Source: Phoronis australis (Eukaryota > Phoronida > Phoronidae). Taken from it: 45,013 bases of DNA. The stretch covers positions 34,217 to 79,229 of the forward strand of contig NMRA01000843.1 of the NCBI GenBank assembly GCA_002633005.1, read 5' to 3'. The position numbers were made by a program, and so were the translations under genes. Below the pieces are notes generated by a model. It searched no databases, was not told the DNA's origin, and saw only the letters and a program-made list of their open reading frames with translations. How positions within the stretch are numbered: the stretch's first letter is position 1; each line of letters starts with the position of its first letter. This document shows, piece after piece, positions 22,501-31,041 of this stretch.

Positions 22501-25500
22501 ACCGTCCTGATCAATTAACGGGGCATTAAATCATTGAATTAAGTAAAAAACAAATTTGGATTTCGAACACTTACCATTACTTACTTAGTTGACCGCACAT
22601 TTACATCAATTATGCTATATTTGGCCAAAGGTAGGTGGGGGGAATATGTTTCTCGCCAATCCTGTTTTGGTAAAAATACACCACGCGTTGCTACATAACA
22701 CTGAGCCAAAATTCGACGTTTACAAATTTAACCTTTTTGGAACTCGTTAATTATGTTTTAAAAGTGCGGTTTAATGCTTAATTATATTTTGTTTTTGATC
22801 AAAAAGCAACAAAAGTTTGTTTCAGTAGCTCATGGTGACCGAGAGGAACATTTACAATTTGTTTTCTCTGAATGCACAAATTTCGCAAAGTGATCAGATT
22901 GAGAAATGCAATTTTATCTTAATGCCGCCGCAATTCAAGAAATACATACATGTATGAAGGCGTGTTACGTCAAACCAAACAACAAAAGAATGTGTTGGAA
23001 TTTGATTGTAATTAACAGGAAATATTTTCAAGAAGCCGAAAGTCACTTGTTTGACATTTTTAGACGACATTTCTCGGTCAACAATACTTTCTTTAACTTC
23101 CACTAACAGTGTCACGTGACCAGTAAATGACCATTTTGATCATTACACTGAAATGTGACACGGTTATGACACCGCGGCCGTATAAAGACTTCTGCGGCAT
23201 GACTTGAAGTTATTTTTTAGTTTACTGTGACTTGCTTCACCGATAATCCCTGCTTTCAATGTCCTTGAAATTTACAAAGTCGGTGGGAAATCGGGAATGC
23301 CCAAGACTTCTAATCGTCATTATATTTTATGTGAACGGATTTTCATTTGGTACTCCACTGTCGTAGCGACACAAGGGCTATTGAAAGAGACAGAGAATTG
23401 GCTATTTTTATGCTCTATTAAAATGCTGTTACTTAGAAACAGATTTTTTGTGAAGACTACGCGTTAACGTAATCGTTCAAAAGACATCAACATCCCACGC
23501 CCCCGAGGTGAACAGTGGTTCACACTCACCGGCCAACACAGTCTGATAAAGAATAAATCTACTCATCAGAACTATGCTGACATGATTGAGTGATAGTGTT
23601 CCCGTCTGAAATATCACAACAGGGTCAGGTANNNNNNNNNNNNNNNNNNNNNNNNNNNNNNNNNNNNNNNNNNNNNNNNNNNNNNNNNNNNNNNNNNNNN
23701 NNNNNNNNNNNNNNNNNNNNNNNNNNNNNNNNNNNNNNNNNNNNNNNNNNNNNNNNNNNNNNNNNNNNNNNNNNNNNNNNNNNNNNNNNNNNNNNNNNNN
23801 NNNNNNNNNNNNNNNNNNNNNNNNNNNNNNNNNNNNNNNNNNNNNNNNNNNNNNNNNNNNNNNNNNNNNNNNNNNNNNNNNNNNNNNNNNNNNNNNNNNN
23901 NNNNNNNNNNNNNNNNNNNNNNNNNNNNNNNNNNNNNNNNNNNNNNNNNNNNNNNNNNNNNNNNNNNNNNNNNNNNNNNNNNNNNNNNNNNNNNNNNNNN
24001 NNNNNNNNNNNNNNNNNNNNNNNNNNNNNNNNNNNNNNNNNNNNNNNNNNNNNNNNNNNNNNNNNNNNNNNNNNNNNNNNNNNNNNNNNNNNNNNNNNNN
24101 NNNNNNNNNNNNNNNNNNNNNNNNNNNNNNNNNNNNNNNNNNNNNNNNNNNNNNNNNNNNNNNNNNNNNNNNNNNNNNNNNNNNNNNNNNNNNNNNNNNN
24201 NNNNNNNNNNNNNNNNNNNNNNNNNNNNNNNNNNNNNNNNNNNNNNNNNNNNNNNNNNNNNNNNNNNNNNNNNNNNNNNNNNNNNNNNNNNNNNNNNNNN
24301 NNNNNNNNNNNNNNNNNNNNNNNNNNNNNNNNNNNNNNNNNNNNNNNNNNNNNNNNNNNNNNNNNNNNNNNNNNNNNNNNNNNNNNNNNNNNNNNNNNNN
24401 NNNNNNNNNNNNNNNNNNNNNNNNNNNNNNNNNNNNNNNNNCCCGTTTGAAATACACTGAAGTAACGAAATGAGTACAGAAAGCGAATGGAAGTATTGTA
24501 GCCCCTAGATGGCCCCGCGTTGGTTTGAATGCGCTAAATCTCCCCTTACTCCCAGCTCTCCTAATGTTGTTTATCCATTTTTCACGAAATTCTTGGCTTG
24601 CAGGGAACTCATAAAAATTCAGATTTTTATCTCTCTTGTTGTTTTTGAAGCAGCCAGGAACACAACAAGTGTATTCGCCGTAAGTTTTCTTCGCGCTCAT
24701 ACCGCTTATTATGCTTGTTACTATGGCCGCTTTCGGAATCCTGACCACAGCACCCACAATGCACCATTTTAACCTAATTTCAACATGGCGTCGCTGCAAA
24801 TCCGCTATTCAAGCTAAACACGAAAACAACATCAAACACTTTCCAGATATAAATACTGTTTTCAAAACACAAAGGAATATTGTTCATTTATGAACAAAAT
24901 GCGACCAACGAACAGAATGTTATTAAATCACCAGCTAGGAATCACAAAGCACAGCCTGTTTGCTTTATTCTTGGATAACTTCAAAAATATAGGATGTGCC
25001 ACCTGAATACGAACAGTCCACATCAACTGACTAATTTCCAAGAGCTCGTTGCACAAGTCGGACATTTGCTAAAAAACAATGATATAAGCTACAGTCTAAA
25101 ATGTACCGATCATATAACAAATAGCAAAATATTTAAACTACATCTGCAAATATAAAAGACATGTCTCCTACAACTACTCATTTATTCAAAAAAATTTTAC
25201 TTACAAATTGAAAAATGAATTTCATGTTTTACATTTAATTTCTAGATGTGACATGCTCGTTTGACATGGTTTCACATGACCACCCATGAGCTCTTCTTGC
25301 TCTTAAGGAATATCGTTCACTCTGCACACACTATTTACTTCATATCCCCCCAATCGAGTAGTACAACTAGACGGTGTGTTTTCAACACCCCTAACCCCGG
25401 GGTTGTCAACGTAGAGTTCGCAAGTGTCTTGGGGCCCCTGTTGTTTCTGCCCTACATCAGTGTGTTTCCTTCAGACATCAGCTCGAAAACTTCATCTATA

Positions 25501-27761
25501 TGCTGATGAAACAGCCATATTTAATCCTAGGTACCCGAATTAAACACGGACACATTTTCCTATGAGCTTGAATGGTGAAATCATTTAAAAAAAACATTCG
25601 CACAGAAATTTAGGCATTATAAGACACGATTAACTTTCGTTTGTACCACACTGCGGGCAAAAAAAATCAAATTTTAATCAACCTAAGCCTATTGAAAATT
25701 TAAACTCTTTGAACGCATTCTATATCATTTTGTACACCCCATTTTGACTTTGGTGACATAATTTACCAAAAACTGTAGGACGTTTGGTTCAGCTGGACAG
25801 ATAACAATATCAGGCTGATATAGCCATTACTGTTGTTATAAAAATTTCAAATACAATAAAAAATCTAAACTAGTCCAAACTGTTAATGCAATGAAAACTT
25901 CATTGAAATGTTTAAACACATCAAACTCTAAACAAAGTAAATAATATATTCAATTAAAAAGCTTTCGAAAAACGCTAAATCAGGTCGACGTTCGAAAATA
26001 TTTATCTTAGTTCAACCGTCTCACATTCGAATCATTCTTAAATCCACAATAATCATTTGCATAATGACACGGAACACACTTCCAACAGATATGATAAAAA
26101 CAATTCTGTATCATTACTAAAGTCTAATTTTCATGAATACTTTTTTAAAAAAAATATTAGTCCAAATAGTTACATTCAGTCATACACATCGTGCAAAACG
26201 ATATTTTCTGAACAGATTTTGATCAAGATTATTGTTGAACTCTGAAAAATTCAGGTACGGTTTTCAGAATTTGTCTTCCTTACGCAAATGTGAAACTGCA
26301 CAAAGCGGTCTGTTTCTAATTGTTCGTACTGTCATGGATTGTATGCGTGGTCGTTGTTCGGGACCCCAAAGGGTGTCAAAGATATGAAAGACAAAATAAC
26401 AGCGTTCCATGGGAGATTGATGAATACGGGTTTCTAACAACTGGATCTGCTCATAACTATCCCAATGGCGTCAATCAATGAAGTTGCCAATTTCCTCCAT
26501 GTGTGCATGGCTTTATACAAAAATGCAGTAGGTCTGCTAATCACATCACTTTGTCAAAGTTTGATTGTGTTTTTCTTACCAACATATCTGTGTTCACTAA
26601 TAATATAAATTTCAAAAAACTATTTCAATATCGATAACTTGGGTAGCTGAATGGGTACATATCATTATCACTGTTTTACATTGTTTCTATAAGTCACTTC
26701 TTAATTGTTTACCTGTTGCTCAGGTAAATGGGTATCTATTGTATTTATCTAATGTCGTGAAATAAAAATAGTTTACCTTGTCGAACGAATTATTTTAGAC
26801 GGTGTGCAAAAGAGGCGATGTCAAAAATATGTGGAGACAAATAATTCCCCTTGCAACGGTCCGACCACTTTTACTACATACAAACATGCTGAAATTTAAT
26901 CTCTCTACAAAGTTGTATCAATATAACATTTCACGACTAGACCACTTCTACTTGGGCTGGTATTTAATAAAAATTAGGATTAACACAGTTAAGATATGTA
27001 CAAAACACGACGAGTAATATCAAAATAAGGTGAAAGTACAATGACTCGGGCCTGATTTTTGAGTCCGCGATTTCAAAAACTCTGAAATCTCGGAAACCAC
27101 AAAAAATCAACTTGAATGGCCAATTATACGAAACTTCGAGTACTTGCCGCTAATTACGCTTAGAGGGAATAATACCATAGGTTCTAGTCTGAGCTCTTGG
27201 AAAAAGAACAACGTTCTATGTAGTATTTTTGTAGTCATTCATTCACTCAAACGTCAACTGATATAAAATAAGGTGATGCACTGACGCCGTATTTTCCTTA
27301 CAAGCCTCAACGATATCGCAATGCAGGTCAAAGGTTGGTGGGGGGTGTATGGTGAGATGGACACGAGGTGTGACCGACGCTATCAAGCGGAACACTTACC
27401 TTTGGTAAACCGTCCTGATCAATTAACGCGGCATTAAATCATTGAATTAAGTCAAAAACAAATTTGGATATCGAAACAACAAAAGAATGTGTTGGAATTT
27501 GATTGTAATTAACAGGAAACGAATTGGTGAAATTGACTAATCTAAACTGCAATGACAATGGAATGGTTAACATTTTAGATTATTCAACAAAAAGTCATTT
27601 AATAACGGTTGCAGAGAAATGATCTTTTCGAAGTTCGCTTCAGATCTGTGGAGTGTTCAGGTGTGCATACTTACTGCGCCCGATTGTTGGTTGACGTCCC
27701 AACCGGCGTCTAAATGTTGCCGTATAGTTGCACAATCGTTATCATTTACGGCTTCGCTAAT
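13392..27761 (-). CDS. Ankyrin-repeat protein gene (7 exons read; N-terminus not resolved)
   Basis: Minus-strand gene assembled from seven exons: 27675-27761, 16631-16729, 16054-16152, 15572-15670, 14939-15037, 14467-14565 and 13392-13511. All begin and end in phase 0 with GT/AG borders, and the joined frame has no stop until TAA at 13394-13392, giving 233 residues. Each internal exon encodes exactly one 33-residue ankyrin repeat starting at the beta-hairpin (x-G-x-TPLHxAA-x-x-G-x-x-x-x-V-x-x-L). Ankyrin stacks bind other proteins; no catalytic domain is seen, so the partner and pathway are unknown. The first exon begins mid-repeat, so upstream exons must exist; 35292-35365 is a possible one because it ends in phase 0. 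The large intron (16730-27674) contains the duplicated block, LINE remnants, the THAP exon and the N gap, so part of that intron may be an assembly artefact. A donor-like GTAAAG in the last exon leaves open that the gene continues downstream. Confidence 0.75.
13835..14250. mobile_element. Small inverted-repeat DNA transposon (MITE), 416 bp
   Basis: The left end (ctgggcccagtctcaaatct) and the reverse complement of the right end (ctgggcccggtctctaatct) match at 17 of 20 positions. Weaker similarity continues for about 60 bases (actcgaaatggaactcgaaa against acttgaaacgaactcaagat). The ends are flanked by GAC on both sides (13832-13834 and 14251-14253), a likely 3-bp target duplication. There is no open frame of useful size, so it is non-autonomous. 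The GGGCCC-bearing terminus is reminiscent of some animal cut-and-paste superfamilies, but I do not assign one. It lies in the intron between the last two ankyrin exons. Confidence 0.75.
14293..14314. promoter_or_regulatory. Clustered CACGTG E-boxes
   Basis: Two CACGTG hexamers (14298-14303 and 14309-14314) lie within overlapping tcacgt repeats, and a third is at 14396-14401. CACGTG is bound by bHLH-zip factors. Position is intronic to the ankyrin gene, between the MITE and exon 14467-14565. Function is not shown. Confidence 0.3.
14347..14385. repeat. Short imperfect hairpin
   Basis: atcaatggtgatt on the left pairs with aaatcaccaatgat on the right around an attaatt centre. It lies immediately before the ankyrin exon array and is of unknown meaning. 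Confidence 0.5.
14467..14565 (-). CDS. Ankyrin gene exon (array unit 4)
   Basis: 99 nt, phase 0 at both ends. Encodes one repeat beginning EGWTPLHWAAGYGHTQTVEC and ending HGANVNVRTE. This unit has LLQHGAN where the other three have LVEHSAT, so it is nearer the general ankyrin consensus and may preserve the older state. Confidence 0.88.
14939..15037 (-). CDS. Ankyrin gene exon (array unit 3)
   Basis: 99 nt, phase 0. Repeat begins EGMTPLHCAVGRGHTQTVKC and ends EHSATVNVRDK. Only a few residue changes from the neighbouring units (for example W to C after TPLH and Ala to Val), despite a complete exon and intact splice sites. Confidence 0.88.
15572..15670 (-). CDS. Ankyrin gene exon (array unit 2)
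   Basis: 99 nt, phase 0. Repeat begins LGQTPLHWAAGCGHTQTVEC and ends EHSATVNVCDK. Donor is GTATTT here, where the other units have GTAATT; still acceptable. Confidence 0.88.
16054..16152 (-). CDS. Ankyrin gene exon (array unit 1)
   Basis: 99 nt, phase 0. Repeat begins LGMTPLHYAAACGNTEIVKC and ends EHSATVNITTQ. The most diverged of the four array units in its protein, yet its acceptor-side intron sequence is nearly identical to that of the others. Confidence 0.88.
16631..16729 (-). CDS. Ankyrin gene exon outside the array
   Basis: 99 nt, acceptor tgtttctgcag, donor GTAATA, phase 0 at both ends. Encodes one repeat, DRETPLHEAAWRGNTEVVWV then LLQGGADVDMRDK. It lacks the shared array intron sequence, so it predates or escaped the local duplications. 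Confidence 0.85.
16730..17886. other. Intron of the ankyrin gene, nothing else recognised
   Basis: AT-rich sequence with no convincing exon. A plus-strand frame at 16554-16910 overlaps the ankyrin exon on the opposite strand and is a shadow. Confidence 0.55.
17888..18218. mobile_element. Inverted-repeat element (MITE) filled with a 21-bp satellite
   Basis: The left end begins tacggtggctgtaaaaggat and the right end is the reverse complement of a matching sequence (ending ccttttacagccaccgta). The inner parts of both arms, cttttttctccgttgctaac and gctagcaacggagaaaaaag, also pair, giving inverted repeats of about 50 bp. The dinucleotide TA is present at both outer edges, consistent with a Tc1/mariner-type TA target. 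Nearly all of the interior is a 21-bp tandem repeat. There is no transposase, so it is non-autonomous. Confidence 0.8.
17968..18168. repeat. 21-bp tandem repeat inside the inverted-repeat element
   Basis: Unit core tctatcgatagagttagtaa, itself containing the palindrome ctatcgatag. About nine units, more diverged toward the edges. It opens a minus-strand frame with repeated NSIDRLT heptads, which is an artefact of the 21-base period. Confidence 0.88.
18219..19945. other. Intron sequence with small local duplications
   Basis: Mostly AT-rich DNA without recognisable exons. It holds a direct repeat of about 47 bp at 19073-19167 (two copies of a block with gcgttctact, cacaggcc and gcgtaaaaatagatggcg). 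Block 19695-19760 is an older relative of 20120-20185: both carry ctgaatacgaacagtcca followed by atcaactgac. A 35-base block at 18378-18412 (acaaaatacgacgagtagta) resembles 22090-22120 and 27000-27030, suggesting a further dispersed repeat. Confidence 0.55.
20375..20655 (+). pseudogene. Decayed LINE reverse transcriptase fragment (in copy 1)
   Basis: Plus strand. DVTRSFDVVSHD followed by ALLALKEY matches the reverse transcriptase motif that carries the first catalytic Asp in non-LTR elements (x-x-AFD-x-V-x-H-x-x-L). A stop interrupts it after HDHP. About 110 bases on, ASVLGPLLFLLYISVIPSDI matches the next block (GSVLGPLLFLLYIN-like). After a frame change, YADETAIF corresponds to the YADD box with the second Asp replaced. 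Stops and frameshifts show a dead copy. Confidence 0.75.
22563..22978. other. Block present in copy 1 only
   Basis: About 416 bases lie between two segments that are directly joined in copy 2 at about 27475. No coding content recognised. The junction in copy 2 reads atcgaaacaacaaaag, combining both edges, so copy 2 looks like a simple deletion or copy 1 an insertion. Confidence 0.75.
23111..23120. promoter_or_regulatory. Perfect GTCACGTGAC palindrome (CLEAR/E-box consensus), copy 1
   Basis: GTCACGTGAC is the consensus bound by the MiT/TFE factors. It is retained in copy 2 at 29154-29163. No nearby gene start supports a function, so it may be chance. Confidence 0.25.
23530..23605 (-). CDS. 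Candidate exon (copy 1) of unknown gene
   Basis: Minus-strand segment between acceptor gatatttcag and donor GTGAGT, open in one frame (TGTLSLNHVSIVLMSRFILY then QTVLA). 76 nt, so it exits in phase 1. Identical twin at 29574-29649. It does not match the phase of the next ankyrin exon. Could be a real exon of something else or a chance splice pair. Confidence 0.22.
23632..24441. other. Assembly gap (810 Ns)
   Basis: Run of N. Two long open frames reported across it are artefacts of the unknown bases. The gap begins exactly where copy 1 of the duplication stops and hides the continuation of the THAP exon. Confidence 0.99.
24442..24700 (-). CDS. THAP zinc-finger domain protein, first exon (truncated by the gap)
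   Basis: Minus strand, ATG at 24700-24698. After MSAKKTYGEY comes CCVPGCFKNNK, then NFYEFPASQEFREKWINNI with RR following. This is the THAP signature: C-x(2-4)-C at the N-terminus, a hydrophobic-hydrophobic-x-FP block and the invariant Trp in x-KW-x. A CTHF about 35 residues later may supply the final C-x2-H of the C2CH zinc site. The 20 residues before it do not follow the usual spacing, so the reading there may run into an intron or be diverged. THAP domains bind DNA and occur both in host regulators and in P-element-like transposases. With the rest in the gap I cannot tell which. It sits on the ankyrin gene's strand and inside its large intron, which suggests a transposon-derived insert or a scaffolding error. 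Confidence 0.72.
25245..25520 (+). pseudogene. Decayed LINE reverse transcriptase fragment (in copy 2)
   Basis: Twin of 20375-20655. DVTCSFDMVSHDHP, stop, ALLALKEY; then SVLGPLLFLPYISVFPSDIS and, one frame away, YADETAIF. The same stop and frameshift are present in both copies, so the element was already dead before the block was duplicated. Confidence 0.75.
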
Positions 27762-29061
27762 CTGAAAATAACAACAAATTAATATGAATTATACATCACA
27801 CAGTGTTTTATGTGCCATCATTATAGAGTCATACAACTGTTCCACATTTACCAGTGACCTTAACATTATTTCAACTTTCCCGCAATCACGAAATTATCTT
27901 GTACAGTTCAAAATGCGGACAGTTCCTTGAGAGTGACAAATTTAGACGCAATTTCAGGGATACTACACTATTTTGTCACTATGGTAACTTTCATTGATTT
28001 TGCATTTCGTTCATACCGTCTTTGACTGCACACTCATAATAGAACAGAGCTTTCAAGACACTCGAACAATACCATTCGCAACGCTTTTCCCGAATTCCCT
28101 AATTTTCAAAACGTTATTTAGTTTCAATTTCATAACGGGGTCATTTATTGCTTAAACTGATATAGTTTAGTTCTGAATTCATAAAATACCGTATTTGTAC
28201 TCCATGTCTGTATAACATGTAATCACTCTTCATCATTACATTCATGATATTGTATAACAGTTAAAGTTGAAATCTTTACCAACTGTTACAGTTATAATGT
28301 TAATCCGTATATTTCATTGACATTCTTGCTGCATTTGTACATGTATATTTCAATATATATGTAATTATGTGCATTCCTGTGTATATGAAGATATCAGTGT
28401 AATATTTTTGACAGTCGGGTGTAATGCTTTTCAACGCCTCTTGGGCTTAACTCTTGTCCTTGTACATTGTAGTTGTTATAATAAATATTAGAAACAATAT
28501 GGAGTCATCTTTACAAGCCGGGAACTCCTTAAATCAACGTACGTATAGGGTACACAGGGTGTCGTACTTGAACCTTTTCTTTGGCAAGGCAAAGACAACG
28601 CTGTGCGAAATAATTTTCACGCCAGGTAAAAACTGTGGACTACCAAAATGTCATAACGCATGCAGCAGTGTAGCATCGGTGTTGTAAATAACTTATATCA
28701 AGGTAAAGAAAAGCCGCAGTGTTAAAGCTCTTACCGGGCAGAGTAAGAAGTGCGTACTACAAAATGCTTATAATACAGTGTAGTGCCAGCGTGGTAAAGA
28801 AGTGATATCAATATATCAATTGACAATTAACATATGCCAAAAAACACAAATACGGTTACGGTTTTGGCACGCATTACTTTTTGAAACTCCACTTAAAAAC
28901 AATGAAGAAAAAGTAGTAGATCATCTGTTTTGCGAAATCTATTTTATCGTACATTTTTAAAAAAATCACTCTACATATTACACATATTATGCTAAACCAC
29001 ACCTGTTATCATACGGGTGTTATCATACGGGTGATATTAATGGCCGATGTTTTTGCTGTAA
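27521..29061. other. Block present in copy 2 only (contains an ankyrin exon)
   Basis: The junction aacaggaaa continues directly into aatattttcaagaagccg in copy 1 but is interrupted here by 1.54 kb. Besides the ankyrin exon at 27675-27761 the block holds AT-rich non-coding DNA and a two-unit 15-bp repeat (gttatcatacgggt) near 29006-29033. Confidence 0.8.
27675..27761 (-). CDS. Ankyrin gene, most upstream exon read with confidence
   Basis: 87 nt, acceptor ttattttcag, donor GTAAGT, phase 0. Encodes ISEAVNDNDCATIRQHLDAG then WDVNQQSGA. This is the typical first, capping ankyrin repeat (x-x-EAV-x-x-x-D-x-x-x-V-R-x-x-L-x-x-G-x-DVN) without the TPLH turn, which is supplied by the next exon. It therefore marks the start of the ankyrin stack. 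Confidence 0.8.
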
Positions 29062-29153
29062 GTAAATATTTCAAGAAGCCGAAAGTCACTTGTTTGACAT
29101 TTTTAGACGACATTTCTCGGTCAACAATACTTTCTTTAACTTCCACTAACAGT

Positions 29154-29163
29154 GTCACGTGAC
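29154..29163. promoter_or_regulatory. Perfect GTCACGTGAC palindrome, copy 2
   Basis: Same site as 23111-23120, conserved in the duplicate. No gene start is evident beside it. Confidence 0.25.
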
Positions 29164-29573
29164 CAGTAAATGACCTTTTTGATCATTACACTGAAATGTG
29201 ACACGGTTATGACACCGTGGCCGTATAAAGACTTCTGCAGCATGACTTGAAGTTATTTTTTAGTTTACGGTGACTTGCTTCACCGATAATCCCTGCTTTC
29301 AATGTCCTTGAAATTTACAAAGTCGGTGGGAAATCGGGAATGCCCCAAGACTTCTAATCGTCATTATATTTTATGTGAACGGATACCCATTTGGTACTCC
29401 ACTGTCGTAGCGACACAAGGGCTATTGAAAGAGACAGAGAATTGGCTATTTTTATGCTCTATTAAAATGCTGTTACTTAGAAACAGATTTTTTGTGAAGA
29501 CTGCGCGTTAACGTAATCGTTCAAAAGACATCAACATCCCACGCCCCCGAGGTGAACAGTGGTTCACACTCAC

Positions 29574-29649
29574 CGGCCAACACAGTCTGATAAAGAATAA
29601 ATCTACTCATCAGAACTATGCTGACATGATTGAGTGATAGTGTTCCCGT
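29574..29649 (-). CDS. Candidate exon (copy 2) of unknown gene
   Basis: Twin of 23530-23605, with the same acceptor, donor and open frame. Conservation here only reflects the recent duplication and is not evidence of coding. Confidence 0.22.
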
Positions 29650-29946
29650 CTGAAATATCACAACAGGGTCAGGTACAGTGCTGTAGTGGGGCGTAGGCGC
29701 AGCCAACCACCTTTTGGTATCTGAATGTAACGCCTACGTACCGCAAGTTACGTTCAGTGTTCAAAGTGATACAGAGGGCTTTGGGCGGCCACTTACCTCT
29801 AATTTTACCACTACTGCACTGTTCAGGTACGAATGAGAAAGCAACAAACCATTCACTATCCTAGGAATACTAGAAGGTTGGGTTTAAAGTGACTGAGCTC
29901 GTTTAACACGAAAGTCAAAGCGGACCATTTTACACACAAGTTCACT

Positions 29947-31041
29947 ATTATCCTGTATCAACACAGTCATCCCCTGTCCTGTATCAGCACAGTCATCCCC
30001 TGTCCTGTATCAACACAGTCATCCCCTGTCCTGTATCAACACAGTCATCCCCTGTCCTGTATCACAGTCATCCCCTGTCCTGTATCAACACAGTCATCCC
30101 CTGTCCTGTATCAACACCGTCATCCCCTGTCCTGTATCAACACAGTCATCCCCTGTCCTGTATCAACACAGTCATCCCCTGTCCTGTATCAACACAGTCA
30201 TCCCCTGTCCTGTATCAACACAGTCATCCCCTGTCCTGTATCAACACAGTCATCCCCTGTCCTGTATCAACACAGTCATCCCCTGTCCTGTATCAACACA
30301 GTCATCCCCTGTCCTGTATCAACACAGTCATCCCCTGTCCTGTATCAGCACAGTCATCCCCTGTCCTGTATCAGCACAGTCATCCCTTGTCCTGTATCAA
30401 CACAGTCATCCCCTGTCCTGTATCAGCACAGTCATCCCCTGTCCTGTATCAGCACAGTCATCCCTTGTCCTGTATCAACACAGTCATCCCCTGTCCTGTA
30501 TCAGCACAGTCATCCCCTGTCCTGTATCAGCACAGTCATCCCTTGTCCTGTATCAACACAGTCATCCCCTGTCCTGTATCAGCACAGTCATCCCCTGTCC
30601 TGTATCAGCACAGTCATCCCTTGTCCTGTATCAACACAGTCATCCCCTGTCCTGTATCAGCACAGTCATCCCCTGTCCTGTATCAGCACAGTCATCCCTT
30701 GTCCTGTATCAACACAGTCATCCCCTGTCCTGTATCAGCACAGTCATCCCCTGTCCTGTATCAGCACAGTCATCCCTTGTCCTGTATCAACACAGTCATC
30801 CCCTGTCCTGTATCAGCACAGTCATCCCCTGTCCTGTATCAGCACAGTCATCCCCTGTCCTGTATCAACACAGTCATCCCCTGTCCTGTATCAGCACAGT
30901 CATCCCCTGTCCTGTATCAGCACAGTCATCCCTTGTCCTGTATCAACACAGTCATCCCCTGTCCTGTATCAACACAGTCATCCCCTGTCCTGTATCAGCA
31001 CAGTCATCCCCTGTTCTGTATCAACACAGTCATCCCCTGCC
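29947..31041. repeat. 26-bp minisatellite, about 42 units, with 78-bp higher-order repeats
   Basis: The unit contains gtcctgtatcaacacagtca followed by tcccct. The left third is fairly uniform, apart from one unit shortened by five bases near 30059. From about 30345 units occur in an ordered triplet: aacacag/cccctg, agcacag/cccctg, agcacag/cccttg. The triplet recurs about seven times. Three times 26 is 78, a multiple of 3, which produces a 225-codon open frame with a 26-residue period; this is a repeat artefact, not a protein. Confidence 0.97.

Larger units (their letters stand above)
19946..23631. repeat. Long direct duplication, copy 1
   Basis: From attcaagctaaacacgaaaa the sequence matches 24807 onward with a few percent differences by eye (single-base changes and short indels). 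The match runs to about 22562, breaks over a private block 22563-22978, and resumes from 22979 to the base before the N gap at 23632. The resumed part corresponds to 27476-27520 and 29062-29674 in copy 2. It lies in the large ankyrin-gene intron. Confidence 0.95.
24807..29674. repeat. Long direct duplication, copy 2
   Basis: Second copy of 19946-23631, in direct orientation. It lacks the copy 1 block 22563-22978 and carries a private block of about 1.54 kb (27521-29061) that includes an ankyrin exon. Its right end (caggta at 29669-29674) is where copy 1 meets the gap. Beyond it sequence continues with no counterpart visible. Confidence 0.95.

Noticed and set aside
22460-22530. Minus-strand exon ending IDQDGLPK before GTAAGT, resembling part of an ankyrin repeat
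   Set aside because: A stop lies just upstream and the nearest acceptor would leave a 15-nt exon. The donor alone is not enough.
23477-24799. 440-codon minus-strand frame and 286-codon plus-strand frame across the gap
   Set aside because: Most of their length is N. Only the THAP part of the minus frame is retained, as a separate truncated exon.
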